Shown piece by piece: positions 47,499-55,388 of a stretch of 64,000 nt of DNA. The stretch's first letter is position 1; each line of letters opens with the position of its first letter. The notes under the pieces were generated by a model. It did not search any database. It saw nothing but the letters and a program-made list of their open reading frames with translations, and was not told the origin of the DNA. The position numbers were made by a program, and so were the translations under genes. The DNA is from Alphaproteobacteria bacterium (GTDB lineage: Bacteria; Pseudomonadota; Alphaproteobacteria; Micropepsales; Micropepsaceae): the NCBI GenBank assembly GCA_021325375.1, contig JAJPHG010000024.1:124001-188000 (forward strand). Reading direction: 5' to 3'.

Positions 47499-48200
47499 CT
47501 ATTTCTTTTCTTGGGCCGGAAGGCTCGTCTCAACCAGCGCATCGAGCGCGGCGAGCGAGGATTTTGTTTTCTTGCCGCAATATTCCGCCATCGCATCGCC
47601 GATGTCGACGAGGGCGCCGGCTTCGCCGCCCGGCGACCACGCCTGCCCGGCCTTGCCGTAGCTGTAGAAATGATATTCCACGCCGTCGGCGCCGACGGTC
47701 TCGATCCCGCTCGGGTCCGGCGCGTCGTAGTGCGTCTTCAGCAGCGCGCGTGTCCAGATATCGACCAGACGTTCGGCGCGCGGCTTGTCCAGCGCGATCG
47801 CGCAACGCGCGACCTTCACGTCGTGCCAATCGGCCGGAAGCGTCTTGCGCAGCTCCGCCACGGTCTTGGCATCGCCATCCGCGACGGCGCCGGCCAGGGC
47901 ATCATAGTCATGCAGACCCACCGCCGGGGCCACGACGAGGATCGCATAGGCGCCGCCATCGTCCCGCTTGAGAGCAACGGCATATTCCGGCCCGAAAGCC
48001 GGGAGCACCGTCATGCGGGCGACGACGTTGCCGGTGTAAGCCTCCTTCAGCACGCCGACGACGATGCTGTCGTAGTCCCGCCACGCACCGCCGTCGCTCA
48101 GGATCGAATCCTCGGGCCGGAGGTGGTCCTCGGCACGCGCGGCCGTCGCGAACAGGAGCGCGGCGGCCGCCGCCGACGCACGCGCAGCACGGGACATCAT
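47499..48200 (-). CDS. Exported hypothetical protein in the GTA cluster
   Basis: 233 residues from the ATG at 48200, which opens a signal peptide (MMSRAARASAAAAALLFATA, mature start near EDHLRPED). The mature protein is alpha/beta, with two Cys residues (ARCAIALD, AEYCGKK). No family recognised. It ends 4 nt before gp4 and is not a standard GTA gene; together with the two genes upstream it forms a three-gene insert between gp3 and gp4. Confidence 0.65.
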   Translation of the reverse strand: MMSRAARASAAAAALLFATAARAEDHLRPEDSILSDGGAWRDYDSIVVGVLKEAYTGNVVARMTVLPAFGPEYAVALKRDDGGAYAILVVAPAVGLHDYDALAGAVADGDAKTVAELRKTLPADWHDVKVARCAIALDKPRAERLVDIWTRALLKTHYDAPDPSGIETVGADGVEYHFYSYGKAGQAWSPGGEAGALVDIGDAMAEYCGKKTKSSLAALDALVETSLPAQEKK

Positions 48201-48243
48201 CGCAAGTCTTCCTCCCTCACCCAGGAACGATCCTACCACCTCC

Positions 48244-48510
48244 TCAAGGAGATGGCTGGCCCTTCTCGCGATCCAGCTTGGTCTCGATACGGTCCAGCGT
48301 TTCCTTCATCGTGCGCATGTCTTCCTCGAGCACCGCGACGCGCTCGATCGCGTTCTGGTCGGCGCTCGTCGCGCGCTCCAGCGCCGCGATGCGCTCGGCA
48401 GCCGACCCCGCCCAGAACAGCGCGCCGGCCGTCTGCAACAAAAAAGCCGCCACGAGGGCGGCCGGAAGCTTCTTGTCCAGCACCGGCTGGACCGCGTCGG
48501 CGAGGGTCAT
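48244..48510 (-). CDS. Small membrane-anchored coiled-coil protein (gp3.5 position)
   Basis: 88 residues: one hydrophobic helix (LPAALVAAFLLQTAGALFWA) then a coiled coil (ERIAALERATSADQNAIERV, MKETLDRIETKLD). Many GTA clusters have a small gene of this type between portal and protease; its role is unknown. The alternative is a spanin- or holin-like helper. Confidence 0.65.
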   Translation of the reverse strand: MTLADAVQPVLDKKLPAALVAAFLLQTAGALFWAGSAAERIAALERATSADQNAIERVAVLEEDMRTMKETLDRIETKLDREKGQPSP

Positions 48511-48553
48511 GGCGGCTTACCGAGACGTTCGAGTTTCATGAGAAGGATCCGCC

Positions 48554-49540
48554 TCACGGCGACTTCGGCAGCGCTGCGTCGGCCGGCGTCGCGTACAGCG
48601 TCTTTTCCTTGAACGCGAAATAGAGATGCATCTTGCTCAATTCCGCGTCGCGCAGGCTGAGGTCGGCCGTTCCGAAACAGACCTTCCCATCGAAGGCCTG
48701 GATGGGGCGATACGGCTTGCATTCCGGCCCCTCCTTCTTGACGATGAACACGGCGGGATTGGAGATCTCGACGCCTTCCAGGGCGAGCAGCTTGAACGGA
48801 TAGCGGTAGAGGGTCTGCGTCTTGTCGTGCAGCGTCTGCATGCCGGGCGAATTCTCGTCGAGACCGAAGATGCGGTGGACCACGTTCATGTCCATCTGCG
48901 CCGTGCCGGCGGAAACGTGGAAATCGACATGAACGCGCTCGCCGTCCAGCCGCATCTGGAAGGTGAAATGGCCGGAAGGGTCCTTTTCGAACGGCACTTG
49001 CGCATAGCGGTCGGCCCAATAGACGACCTGGCCGCTGCAATGATCCTGCGAGAACAGCTTCATGCGCGAATTCTTGAGATCGAGCTCGACGTCGAAATTG
49101 GCGAGCAGGTCCATTCCGGCCAGTCCGGTGACCTGCGGATCGCCGCCGCTCAGCGAACCGTCGACGCGGAACATGTCGAACTTCCGGGCGCGGGCCAGAC
49201 CGACGCTGAATTCGTCGACCGAGACGGCCCGCTTGATCTTGACGTCGTCCACCTCCGGCTCGATCTGGGAGGGCAGCGAATGCGACGCGTATTTCTGGGC
49301 GTCCGCGAAGCTGCCCAGGATCGCCGAGAACGGGCTGTTCAGCCCGACCTCGAACCAGCGCTCCTGGCCGCCGATCGTGATCGGAAACAGATAGTCGCCG
49401 CCCGTGCTCTTCTTCAACGTGAGATCGGCAAGCTGCTTGAGCCTGCAGTCCTCGTCCGCGCGGGCCGGCGCGGCAACAGCGAGCAATGCGGCCGCTGCAA
49501 TCGCGATTCTCATCCGCCTTCTCCCCTTCCCCGTGCTCAT
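48554..49540 (-). CDS. Degenerate retropepsin-like periplasmic protein
   Basis: 328 residues with a signal peptide after a basic start (MRIAIAAAALLAVAAPARAD). The fold landmark GLAGMDLLANFDVELDLKNS is typical of bacterial retropepsin-like aspartic proteases. The active-site D-[TS]-G expected near residue 65 reads FEVGLNS, and the second site reads VDFHVSAGT, so catalysis is doubtful. ATG overlaps the portal stop by 4 nt. Not a standard GTA gene. Confidence 0.65.
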   Translation of the reverse strand: MSTGKGRRRMRIAIAAAALLAVAAPARADEDCRLKQLADLTLKKSTGGDYLFPITIGGQERWFEVGLNSPFSAILGSFADAQKYASHSLPSQIEPEVDDVKIKRAVSVDEFSVGLARARKFDMFRVDGSLSGGDPQVTGLAGMDLLANFDVELDLKNSRMKLFSQDHCSGQVVYWADRYAQVPFEKDPSGHFTFQMRLDGERVHVDFHVSAGTAQMDMNVVHRIFGLDENSPGMQTLHDKTQTLYRYPFKLLALEGVEISNPAVFIVKKEGPECKPYRPIQAFDGKVCFGTADLSLRDAELSKMHLYFAFKEKTLYATPADAALPKSP

Positions 49541-50721
49541 AGTGTATCCCCACCCGCGAGCGGAGAGTAGCCCGCCGCCTGGCGCTTCTCGTTCAGGGTC
49601 AGGAACGTCGCGGCGTTGAGCTTGTCCCAGGAGCTTTCGCGGTCGGCCGCGAGCGCGTCCACCGCGTCGGCGTCGTAGCTGAGCCGCAAGCCTTCGCCGA
49701 AACGGGGCGCGAGGCAGCGCGTGAGCTGGGCCGCGGTGCGGCCGACGAGCGGCATCACCGTCTGGCGCCAGAACGACAGGTTCGCCTCGCGATAGTTCGA
49801 GAAGGTGTTGTCGCCGGGGATGCCGAGCAGCATCGGCGGCACCCCGAAGGCCAGCGCGATCTCGCGCGCCGCGCCGTCGCGGCTGTTGGCGAAATCGAGA
49901 TCGGCGGGCGCGTAGCTCATCGACTTCCAGTCGAGCCCGCCTTCGAGCACCATCGGGCGCCCCGCATTGCCGCTGCCTTGATAAGCGTCCTCCAATTCAT
50001 GTTTGAGCCGCTGGAACTGCTCGTCGGTGAGCCCCGGCGCGCCGTCCGGGCCCTTGTAGACGAGCGCGCCGGAAGGACGCGCGGCGTTGTCGAGCAGCGC
50101 CTTGGTCCAGTCGCCGCCGGCATTGTGCACGTCGATGGCGCGCGCCGCCGCCTCGATGGGCGAGAGCCCGTAGAGATCGTCGAGCGGATGGAACAGGGCT
50201 GCGTGCATCACCGGAAGGAAGCCCGTGCCGCGCTCGGCCGCGAGGGTCGTGGCCTGGCCCGCGACCGTATAGGTGTAGGCGACCGGCCGTCCGTCGGCGC
50301 CGGGCACGACGCGCACGCGGTCGGGCCGCAGCACGTGCAGCTCGCGCACCTCGCCCGAGGCGGTGAGCGCCTCGAGATAGGAATTGCCCGCGCATTGGAG
50401 GAACGCGTACCAGCGCTCGAACAGCGCCTTGCCGTCCTCGAGCGGGTTGGGGCTTGAGAGCAGCGCGAGCAGCGGATGGGCCTCGATCTCGCGCGGCCCC
50501 TCATAGAGCAGCCAGGGGACCGATGAGGCGGCCTCGGCGATCATGCGCACGCAGCGATAGGCGATCGCGTTGCGCATCACGCCTTCGCGCGCCAGGCTCG
50601 CATAGTCGCGCGCCCCCCATGAGGCCCGCCCCGCGAGAGACAAGGCGACGAGGGGGGGCATCGCCTTTTTCTCCGGGGGACGCGCCGAAGATCTCGCGGG
50701 GCGGAACAGGTTCTGGAACAT
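49537..50721 (-). CDS. GTA gp3-like portal protein
   Basis: 394 residues of the HK97 portal family (VMRNAIAYRCVRMIAEAASS, WYAFLQCAGNSYLEAL, GVPPMLLGIPGDNTFSNYRE). It forms the DNA-passage ring at one capsid vertex. Start at 50721, 27 bp from R3c; the stop overlaps the next gene. Confidence 0.93.
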   Translation of the reverse strand: MFQNLFRPARSSARPPEKKAMPPLVALSLAGRASWGARDYASLAREGVMRNAIAYRCVRMIAEAASSVPWLLYEGPREIEAHPLLALLSSPNPLEDGKALFERWYAFLQCAGNSYLEALTASGEVRELHVLRPDRVRVVPGADGRPVAYTYTVAGQATTLAAERGTGFLPVMHAALFHPLDDLYGLSPIEAAARAIDVHNAGGDWTKALLDNAARPSGALVYKGPDGAPGLTDEQFQRLKHELEDAYQGSGNAGRPMVLEGGLDWKSMSYAPADLDFANSRDGAAREIALAFGVPPMLLGIPGDNTFSNYREANLSFWRQTVMPLVGRTAAQLTRCLAPRFGEGLRLSYDADAVDALAADRESSWDKLNAATFLTLNEKRQAAGYSPLAGGDTL

Positions 50722-50747
50722 GGGAAGTTTCCCTCGACAAAATCATC

Positions 50748-50965
50748 TGTCATGGCCCGCGAGTTCGTAGCGACAGCGTACGAACGGGCCATCCAGTTGG
50801 GTTCTGCAGGTTTAAAAAAAAGGACTCACGCGGAGGCGCGGAGTACGCGGAGGTTCTTTTTCATTCCGCGAACTCCGCGTCTCCGCGTGAAATTCTTCGA
50901 AATTGGCTCGATGTCACCTGGGTGGCCCGCGTCCATACGCTGTCGCTATGGACCGGGCCACGACA
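50748..50965. repeat. R3c nested palindrome between gp2 and gp3
   Basis: 218 bp. Arms begin TGTCATGGCCCGCGAG and end GGGCCACGACA, with an extra small palindrome GTAGCGACAGCGTAC in each arm, absent from R3a/R3b. The inner palindrome is CACGCGGAGGCGCGGAG / CTCCGCGTCTCCGCGTG. It separates the packaging genes from the head-tail genes. Confidence 0.9.
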
Positions 50966-50977
50966 CTCTTTGTGCTT

Positions 50978-52252
50978 CTACAACTGACGCGCTCTCGGCT
51001 CGGGCACCTTGCGGTCGAGCGCGGTGATCGCCCACACCAGCGCGTCCATGCGGTCGGGGCTTTCGCCGCTGCCGTCATAGCTGCACATCTGGTCCTCGAG
51101 CTCCGGGAAGACGCCCGCGTGATGCACGCGGCCCTTCTCGTAGTGCTGCGCCACCGGCTCGGCGCGCACGCTCTTGCCGCGCGTGGCGCGCACCATCACG
51201 ACCGGCATCGCCGGCGCCTCCGCGTTGAGCACGGACTTGACCATGTCGCCGCCCTGGTTCGCCTCGGCGACCACCCGGTCGGCCTCATACGCCTCATAGG
51301 CGTCAGCGACGCGGCGCGCCCATCTACCGGGCGTGAGGCCGCCCGCCGAGCAATCGGCGAGCACGTAGAACGCGCTGTCGTGGCCGAGGCCCGCGACGAT
51401 GATGCCGCACTCCGCGCCTTGCGCCGACGCCGGCGGATCGACCGCGACGACGACGCGCTTGAGCGCGGGCGCCGCGCGCACGCGGCACCTCTCGATCCAG
51501 TCGCGGCGGAAGAGCGCGCCGTCGATATCCTCGATGATCTCCGCGTCGAGCTCCTGGCGGCCGAGCCGCGTGCCGCCGTAGCGCGCCGTGAGATCCTCGA
51601 CGAAGCCCGGCGCGAGATTGACCGCGTTGTCCTTCGTCGCGCCGCGCGTCACCACCGTCCCCGGCGCCGCGATCAGCGCCCTCAGCGCCGCGATGTTGCG
51701 CGGGGTGGTGGTGAGCGTCATGCGAGGGTCGTCTCCAATACGCAACGCCATGCGGATCATGTCGAGTACGCCCTGCGCGTCCTGCCACTTGCAGAACTCG
51801 TCGCCCCATGCGGCGTCGAACTGATGGCCGCGGATCGAGTCCGGCTCTTCCGCGCTCAGTACGGTCGCGATCTCGCCATCCGGCCAGAGAACGCGCTGGT
51901 TGGATGGCTCGAACGTCGCGCCGGCCGTCACCCGCAGCAAACCGGACTCCCCTTCGATCATCACCGCGCGCGCGTCCCGGAAAGTCGCACCGATCAGCGC
52001 GACGCGACGCGCGCGCCTGGAATTCACCGCGCTCCCGACCCATTGCGCGCCGGCGCGTGTCTTTCCCGCGCCGCGTCCGCCGAGAAACAGCCAGACACGC
52101 CAATCGCCGGGCGGCGCCTTCTGCTTGTCGCCTGCCCAGACGTTCCAATCACGCAGAAGAAGCTCGGCTTCCTCCTTGCTTAGGCTGTTCAGAAACTTCC
52201 TTCGCAGTGTCGAAGGCAAGGAGTTTATCGAGGCGGCGCTCAAGCTCGGCAC
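50978..52252 (-). CDS. GTA gp2-like large terminase
   Basis: 424 residues from the GTG at 52252; TTG starts at 52243 or 52219 are alternatives. Walker A GGRGAGKTRAGA, Walker B FDAAWGDEFCKW, and a C-terminal RNase H-like nuclease (VVVAVDPPASAQGAECGIIV, ALVWAITALD). It drives headful DNA packaging. The upstream open frame overlaps gp1 and is not used. Confidence 0.92.
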   Translation of the reverse strand: MPSLSAASINSLPSTLRRKFLNSLSKEEAELLLRDWNVWAGDKQKAPPGDWRVWLFLGGRGAGKTRAGAQWVGSAVNSRRARRVALIGATFRDARAVMIEGESGLLRVTAGATFEPSNQRVLWPDGEIATVLSAEEPDSIRGHQFDAAWGDEFCKWQDAQGVLDMIRMALRIGDDPRMTLTTTPRNIAALRALIAAPGTVVTRGATKDNAVNLAPGFVEDLTARYGGTRLGRQELDAEIIEDIDGALFRRDWIERCRVRAAPALKRVVVAVDPPASAQGAECGIIVAGLGHDSAFYVLADCSAGGLTPGRWARRVADAYEAYEADRVVAEANQGGDMVKSVLNAEAPAMPVVMVRATRGKSVRAEPVAQHYEKGRVHHAGVFPELEDQMCSYDGSGESPDRMDALVWAITALDRKVPEPRARQL

Positions 52253-52562
52253 GGACGTCGTCCTTGTTCCCCGCTGCCCTCGTCTCGTTTGCCAGCATGC
52301 GCTGACGCTCCAACCGCACCAGCCGCGTGAACGACTGCTCGATGGACCCCAGTGTGCGCAGGTTCGTCGCACGCACCGACGCAGCTTTTACGTCAGTGTC
52401 TCCCGGCTTGACGGTTTCGATCTGCGATAGTTGCCGCCTGAGCTCGAGAAGAAGACGCCGCGCCATCGTGCCTAGAAATTCGGAATCGATCTTTTCTTCA
52501 TCGGCATAGCCGGGGCCATCGCGCACGGCATCGCGCGCTTTGACGGCAGGCGCCTGCGCCAT
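52149..52562 (-). CDS. GTA gp1-like small terminase candidate
   Basis: 137 residues from the ATG at 52562 (MAQAPAVKARDAVRDG). Helical, with a central coiled-coil-like segment (RRLLLELRRQLSQIETVK, ERQRMLANETRA) as in GTA gp1. Position directly before the large terminase supports the role; sequence alone is weak. It overlaps gp2 by 104 nt if the GTG start is right. Confidence 0.65.
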   Translation of the reverse strand: MAQAPAVKARDAVRDGPGYADEEKIDSEFLGTMARRLLLELRRQLSQIETVKPGDTDVKAASVRATNLRTLGSIEQSFTRLVRLERQRMLANETRAAGNKDDVRAELERRLDKLLAFDTAKEVSEQPKQGGSRASSA

Positions 52563-52599
52563 GATTGCTCTTTCTCGCGTCGGACGCCCAAGCAGGATT

Positions 52600-53199
52600 T
52601 CAGCGGCCCGCCGCACGGCAGATCGCGAATGCCTCGACGAACTTCACCTCTTCGAAGCGTGCGCCGGTCCAGTGCAGGTAGTGGGCGCCGTCGCGCGCCT
52701 CGCCCTCGCCCGGCGCGCCGAGCACGATCAGCAGCGCGGAGCCGGGCTTGAACAGAAGCAGGTCGAAACCCGCCCCGTTCGCGCCCTGCGCGGCGTAGGC
52801 TTTCGCCAGCGCGTCGTAGCGCGCCCAGTCGTCGCTCGCCGTCGCCAGCACGCGCAGTTTCGCATCGAACGCGACCTTGCCGGTGCGCGCGTCGACGACG
52901 CCCCAGTCCAGGCAACCCGCGCCGCAGCCCCAGCCCGCGATCGTGTAATGGCCGGCGAAATTGGGGCCGGCCTTCGCCGCGTCGCGCAGCGCGCTGCGGA
53001 AACGGCGCGCCTCGCGGCCGGCGAGCACGACCGAAGCGGGATGGGCGATCTTCTGCGTCTTCGCCGCGTAGTCGGAGAACGTAGGTCGCGCCTTCGCCAG
53101 ATCGGCGGCGTCGACGCAGCGTTGCGCGATCGCCGGCGTCGCCGCGACGAGTGCCGCGAGCGCGATTGCGCGTCCGGCGATTTTCGGTCTTGGCATCAT
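52600..53199 (-). CDS. Exported hypothetical protein with GCGAGC motif
   Basis: 199 residues with a signal peptide (MMPRPKIAGRAIALAALVAA). The mature domain contains GPNFAGHYTIAGWGCGAGCLDW, a conserved pattern of a widespread uncharacterised periplasmic family. It lies 37 bp upstream of gp1 on the same strand and may share its transcript. No function known. Confidence 0.7.
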   Translation of the reverse strand: MMPRPKIAGRAIALAALVAATPAIAQRCVDAADLAKARPTFSDYAAKTQKIAHPASVVLAGREARRFRSALRDAAKAGPNFAGHYTIAGWGCGAGCLDWGVVDARTGKVAFDAKLRVLATASDDWARYDALAKAYAAQGANGAGFDLLLFKPGSALLIVLGAPGEGEARDGAHYLHWTGARFEEVKFVEAFAICRAAGR

Positions 53200-53536
53200 C
53201 GCAAGAATCCTCCTTGCGGCGCGAGGGGCGCGGGAAAATCCGCGCCACCGATCATCGCCGGTTTCGGTCGTGATGCAATTGTGGGGATGTAGCGAAGATG
53301 GTGTTTCGAGCGTGACGCTTCAAGGGGTCCGCGAAAATTTTTTTTCGACCCTCAAAATTCGCATCAAGCCGTTGATGTATTTATCCAAACACGCGCGGCA
53401 CGTGAGAATTTGTGCACCGCGTCATCGTCCGGGAAAAATTTTTCCGACCCCGGACGACGATTTTTCTCAAGCCTCGCGATCCCCTACGTTCACGAAAAGC
53501 CGCCGCCGCGGCGCAAGGGGAACGCTGCGGGTGAAC
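53200..53536. other. 337-bp gene-free stretch with hairpin and poly-A/T tracts
   Basis: No convincing gene. It holds homopolymer runs (AAAATTTTTTTT at about 53334-53345) and an inverted repeat TCGTCCGGG (53425-53433) / CCCGGACGA (53449-53457), with a T run shortly after. This could be a rightward terminator or a boundary of the AT-richer island that follows. The loop GAAAAATTTTTC is itself palindromic. Confidence 0.5.
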
Positions 53537-54160
53537 TCAGGCCATCGGCAGCTTCAGCGTCTGCGCAAAATCGGCAATGACGGCAAGCAGGCGCGCGTCC
53601 GCCACCGCGGACTTGCCATCTTCGAGCAGCATCTGCAGGGACTGATCGCGGAGATATTCGACGGAACGAAATTCCGGGTGAGCCTTGCGGTCGTCCCCCA
53701 GCTCACCGAGCAGAACCTTCGACGTTCCGCTGCGATTGCCGGCGGGAAAGGAAACCGGTAGCGCCTCCACCGAGCTGGCGCCGGCATAGATGAAATAGAG
53801 CGGCATGCCATGAACGCGGTTTCGCCAGAGCAGGAGCGGCAATTCCAGCTCACTGCATATCTCGGATGCAAAGTACTCCGCGGACTTGAACACGAAGGCG
53901 GCGGGCGCGTGCGCGATCCGTTCGACCACTTCCTCGACGAAAGAAACGCCATAGCGCGAGCCGCTCACAGGGTGCGTATAGACATAGACCGGCGCCTCGC
54001 CAGCCAGTTCGAGCACTGGCTTCAAGAGACCGCTGAAGCGCCGGACGAGTCCGTTGCGCGCCTCGTTGAGGCTGGAATAGCTGATGAAAACCTGCCCGCG
54101 GCGGCGGCCGGCTGGCGGCAGCCCCTTCCTGATCCAATAATCCGCGTGCAGTCTGTTCAT
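53537..54160 (-). CDS. TIR-domain protein
   Basis: 207 residues. Residues 22-150 look like a bacterial TIR domain: GQVFISYSSLNEARNGLV (strand A and BB-loop region), VYVYTHPVSG, GVSFVEEVVERIAHAPAAFV, then SAEYFASEICSELELP, which places a catalytic-type Glu at about residue 104. TIR domains of this kind hydrolyse NAD+ or make signalling nucleotides in anti-phage defence. The C-terminal 55 residues have no known domain. It is divergent from the 54366 gene across 205 bp of AT-rich sequence. Family by motif only. Confidence 0.6.
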   Translation of the reverse strand: MNRLHADYWIRKGLPPAGRRRGQVFISYSSLNEARNGLVRRFSGLLKPVLELAGEAPVYVYTHPVSGSRYGVSFVEEVVERIAHAPAAFVFKSAEYFASEICSELELPLLLWRNRVHGMPLYFIYAGASSVEALPVSFPAGNRSGTSKVLLGELGDDRKAHPEFRSVEYLRDQSLQMLLEDGKSAVADARLLAVIADFAQTLKLPMA

Positions 54161-54365
54161 GATCGATCTCGGCCCAAGCCTTGGACACGAAGCTACAAAT
54201 ATCTATCACTAATTCGGTCAATTATATACCAAAAACAAACAACTCACTGGCAAATTCCTTGACAATTTGGTTTGTCCCTGTTCTGTTCACGAAGTGGTGG
54301 GAAAAAGGCAGCAAAGCTGCCAAAGTCACAGGGGAGATCGGAAGTGACTCGTCCGGGAGCACATA
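54161..54365. promoter_or_regulatory. AT-rich divergent promoter region of the TIR pair
   Basis: 205 bp, clearly AT-richer than the neighbours. On the minus strand TATAAT (complement of 54221-54226 region) could be a -10 for the TIR gene. On the plus strand a TTGACA near 54259 could be a -35 for the right-hand gene, though no good -10 follows at normal spacing. GGGAG at 54355-54359 is a good ribosome site for the TTG at 54366. Confidence 0.45.
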
Positions 54366-55367
54366 TTGGGGCCGAAGACACAGACCTCCGCCATATTTTG
54401 GGGCTCGAAGCGCAATCTTGAGGTCTTGCGAAGCTCGCTCTGGGAATACAAGCACCACCGCGGCTTCTCGTCTTTGGAGCTCGCGCGCGAACTGCGCGCG
54501 GCTTGGGAGCCGGGTATTCCACTGCTCGGCCTCCGCACGCTCCAGCGCTTCTCGCAGGACCATACGGGGCGCCTGCGCGATCACGCCGCCATGGACGGCA
54601 TTCTGTTTTCCTTATGCCGGCTCGTCGAACTCTCGACCTCTACCGGGGAGATGACGCGCGAGCCATTCGAGCAATTGTTCGCCCTGCGTCGCAGCTTGCA
54701 TGAGATGTTGCAGTCCGGGGAAAAGCACCTGGACATCCCGCGCGCTTCCGAAGATCCACAAGCTGAACTGATCGGCGCCATGCTCAAGATGCTCGGCGTC
54801 GATCGCGGGGAGGCGTCCCGAAGTCATCGGATGTTCTTCGACGACGAGGAAATGGAGATAGTGACAAAAGCCGGCGCGGGTCCCATCAGCCGGTGTTATC
54901 ATCTGTACCGGCCGCTTTATCGTTCCGACCGCATCCTGAAATCCTTCATCCAAATCCGCCTTGAGCCGCACATGCTGGAACCTCTTTGCACATTCGCTCA
55001 CTACGTGACTTCCGGCGTGAAGGAGAATTTACGGGTGACGCGCGGAGTCGTCCTGCCGTTTCCGCGAGCGATCTATCTTTGCGGCGTCATCGAAAAATCG
55101 CAGGGCTTGGAGACGATCTTGATCGACCACCCCGGCAGCCGGCGCTCGACGCTCAAGGGGCTCGTGATGTCATTCGACGACGCGGCCATGCCCGTGGCGA
55201 CGACCTTCCTGATGAAGCAGAGCGCGGCGCGAGATTGGCAAGAAGCTTCTTCCGGAATCTACCCGGAGAAGGCGTTGCACGAGGAGTTGGGCGAAGGCCT
55301 TCGGTTCTTGCGCCGTCAAACCCATGAAGGTGCCCTGTCGTCGATCGATTTCGGCAGCATCTTCTGA
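54366..55367 (+). CDS. Hypothetical protein with N-terminal HTH-like region, paired with the TIR gene
   Basis: 333 residues from the TTG at 54366, chosen because GGGAG lies six bases upstream and a stop at 54345 excludes longer forms. Residues 22-65 could form a winged or MerR-like helix-turn-helix (GFSSLELARELRAA, LGLRTLQRFSQ). The C-terminal 150 residues (YHLYRPLYRSDRILKSFIQI, VVLPFPRAIYLCGVIEKSQG) resemble the ligand-sensing half found in some HTH proteins of alphaproteobacteria. A regulator or sensor of the TIR protein is inferred from the divergent layout. Confidence 0.55.
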   Translation: MGPKTQTSAIFWGSKRNLEVLRSSLWEYKHHRGFSSLELARELRAAWEPGIPLLGLRTLQRFSQDHTGRLRDHAAMDGILFSLCRLVELSTSTGEMTREPFEQLFALRRSLHEMLQSGEKHLDIPRASEDPQAELIGAMLKMLGVDRGEASRSHRMFFDDEEMEIVTKAGAGPISRCYHLYRPLYRSDRILKSFIQIRLEPHMLEPLCTFAHYVTSGVKENLRVTRGVVLPFPRAIYLCGVIEKSQGLETILIDHPGSRRSTLKGLVMSFDDAAMPVATTFLMKQSAARDWQEASSGIYPEKALHEELGEGLRFLRRQTHEGALSSIDFGSIF

Positions 55368-55388
55368 CGATTCTTAGTCCCTAAAGCC

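Noticed and set aside
33400-52562. An ordinary prophage
   Set aside because: No integrase, repressor, replication or lysis genes and no attachment sites are seen; gene order and family types are those of a GTA.
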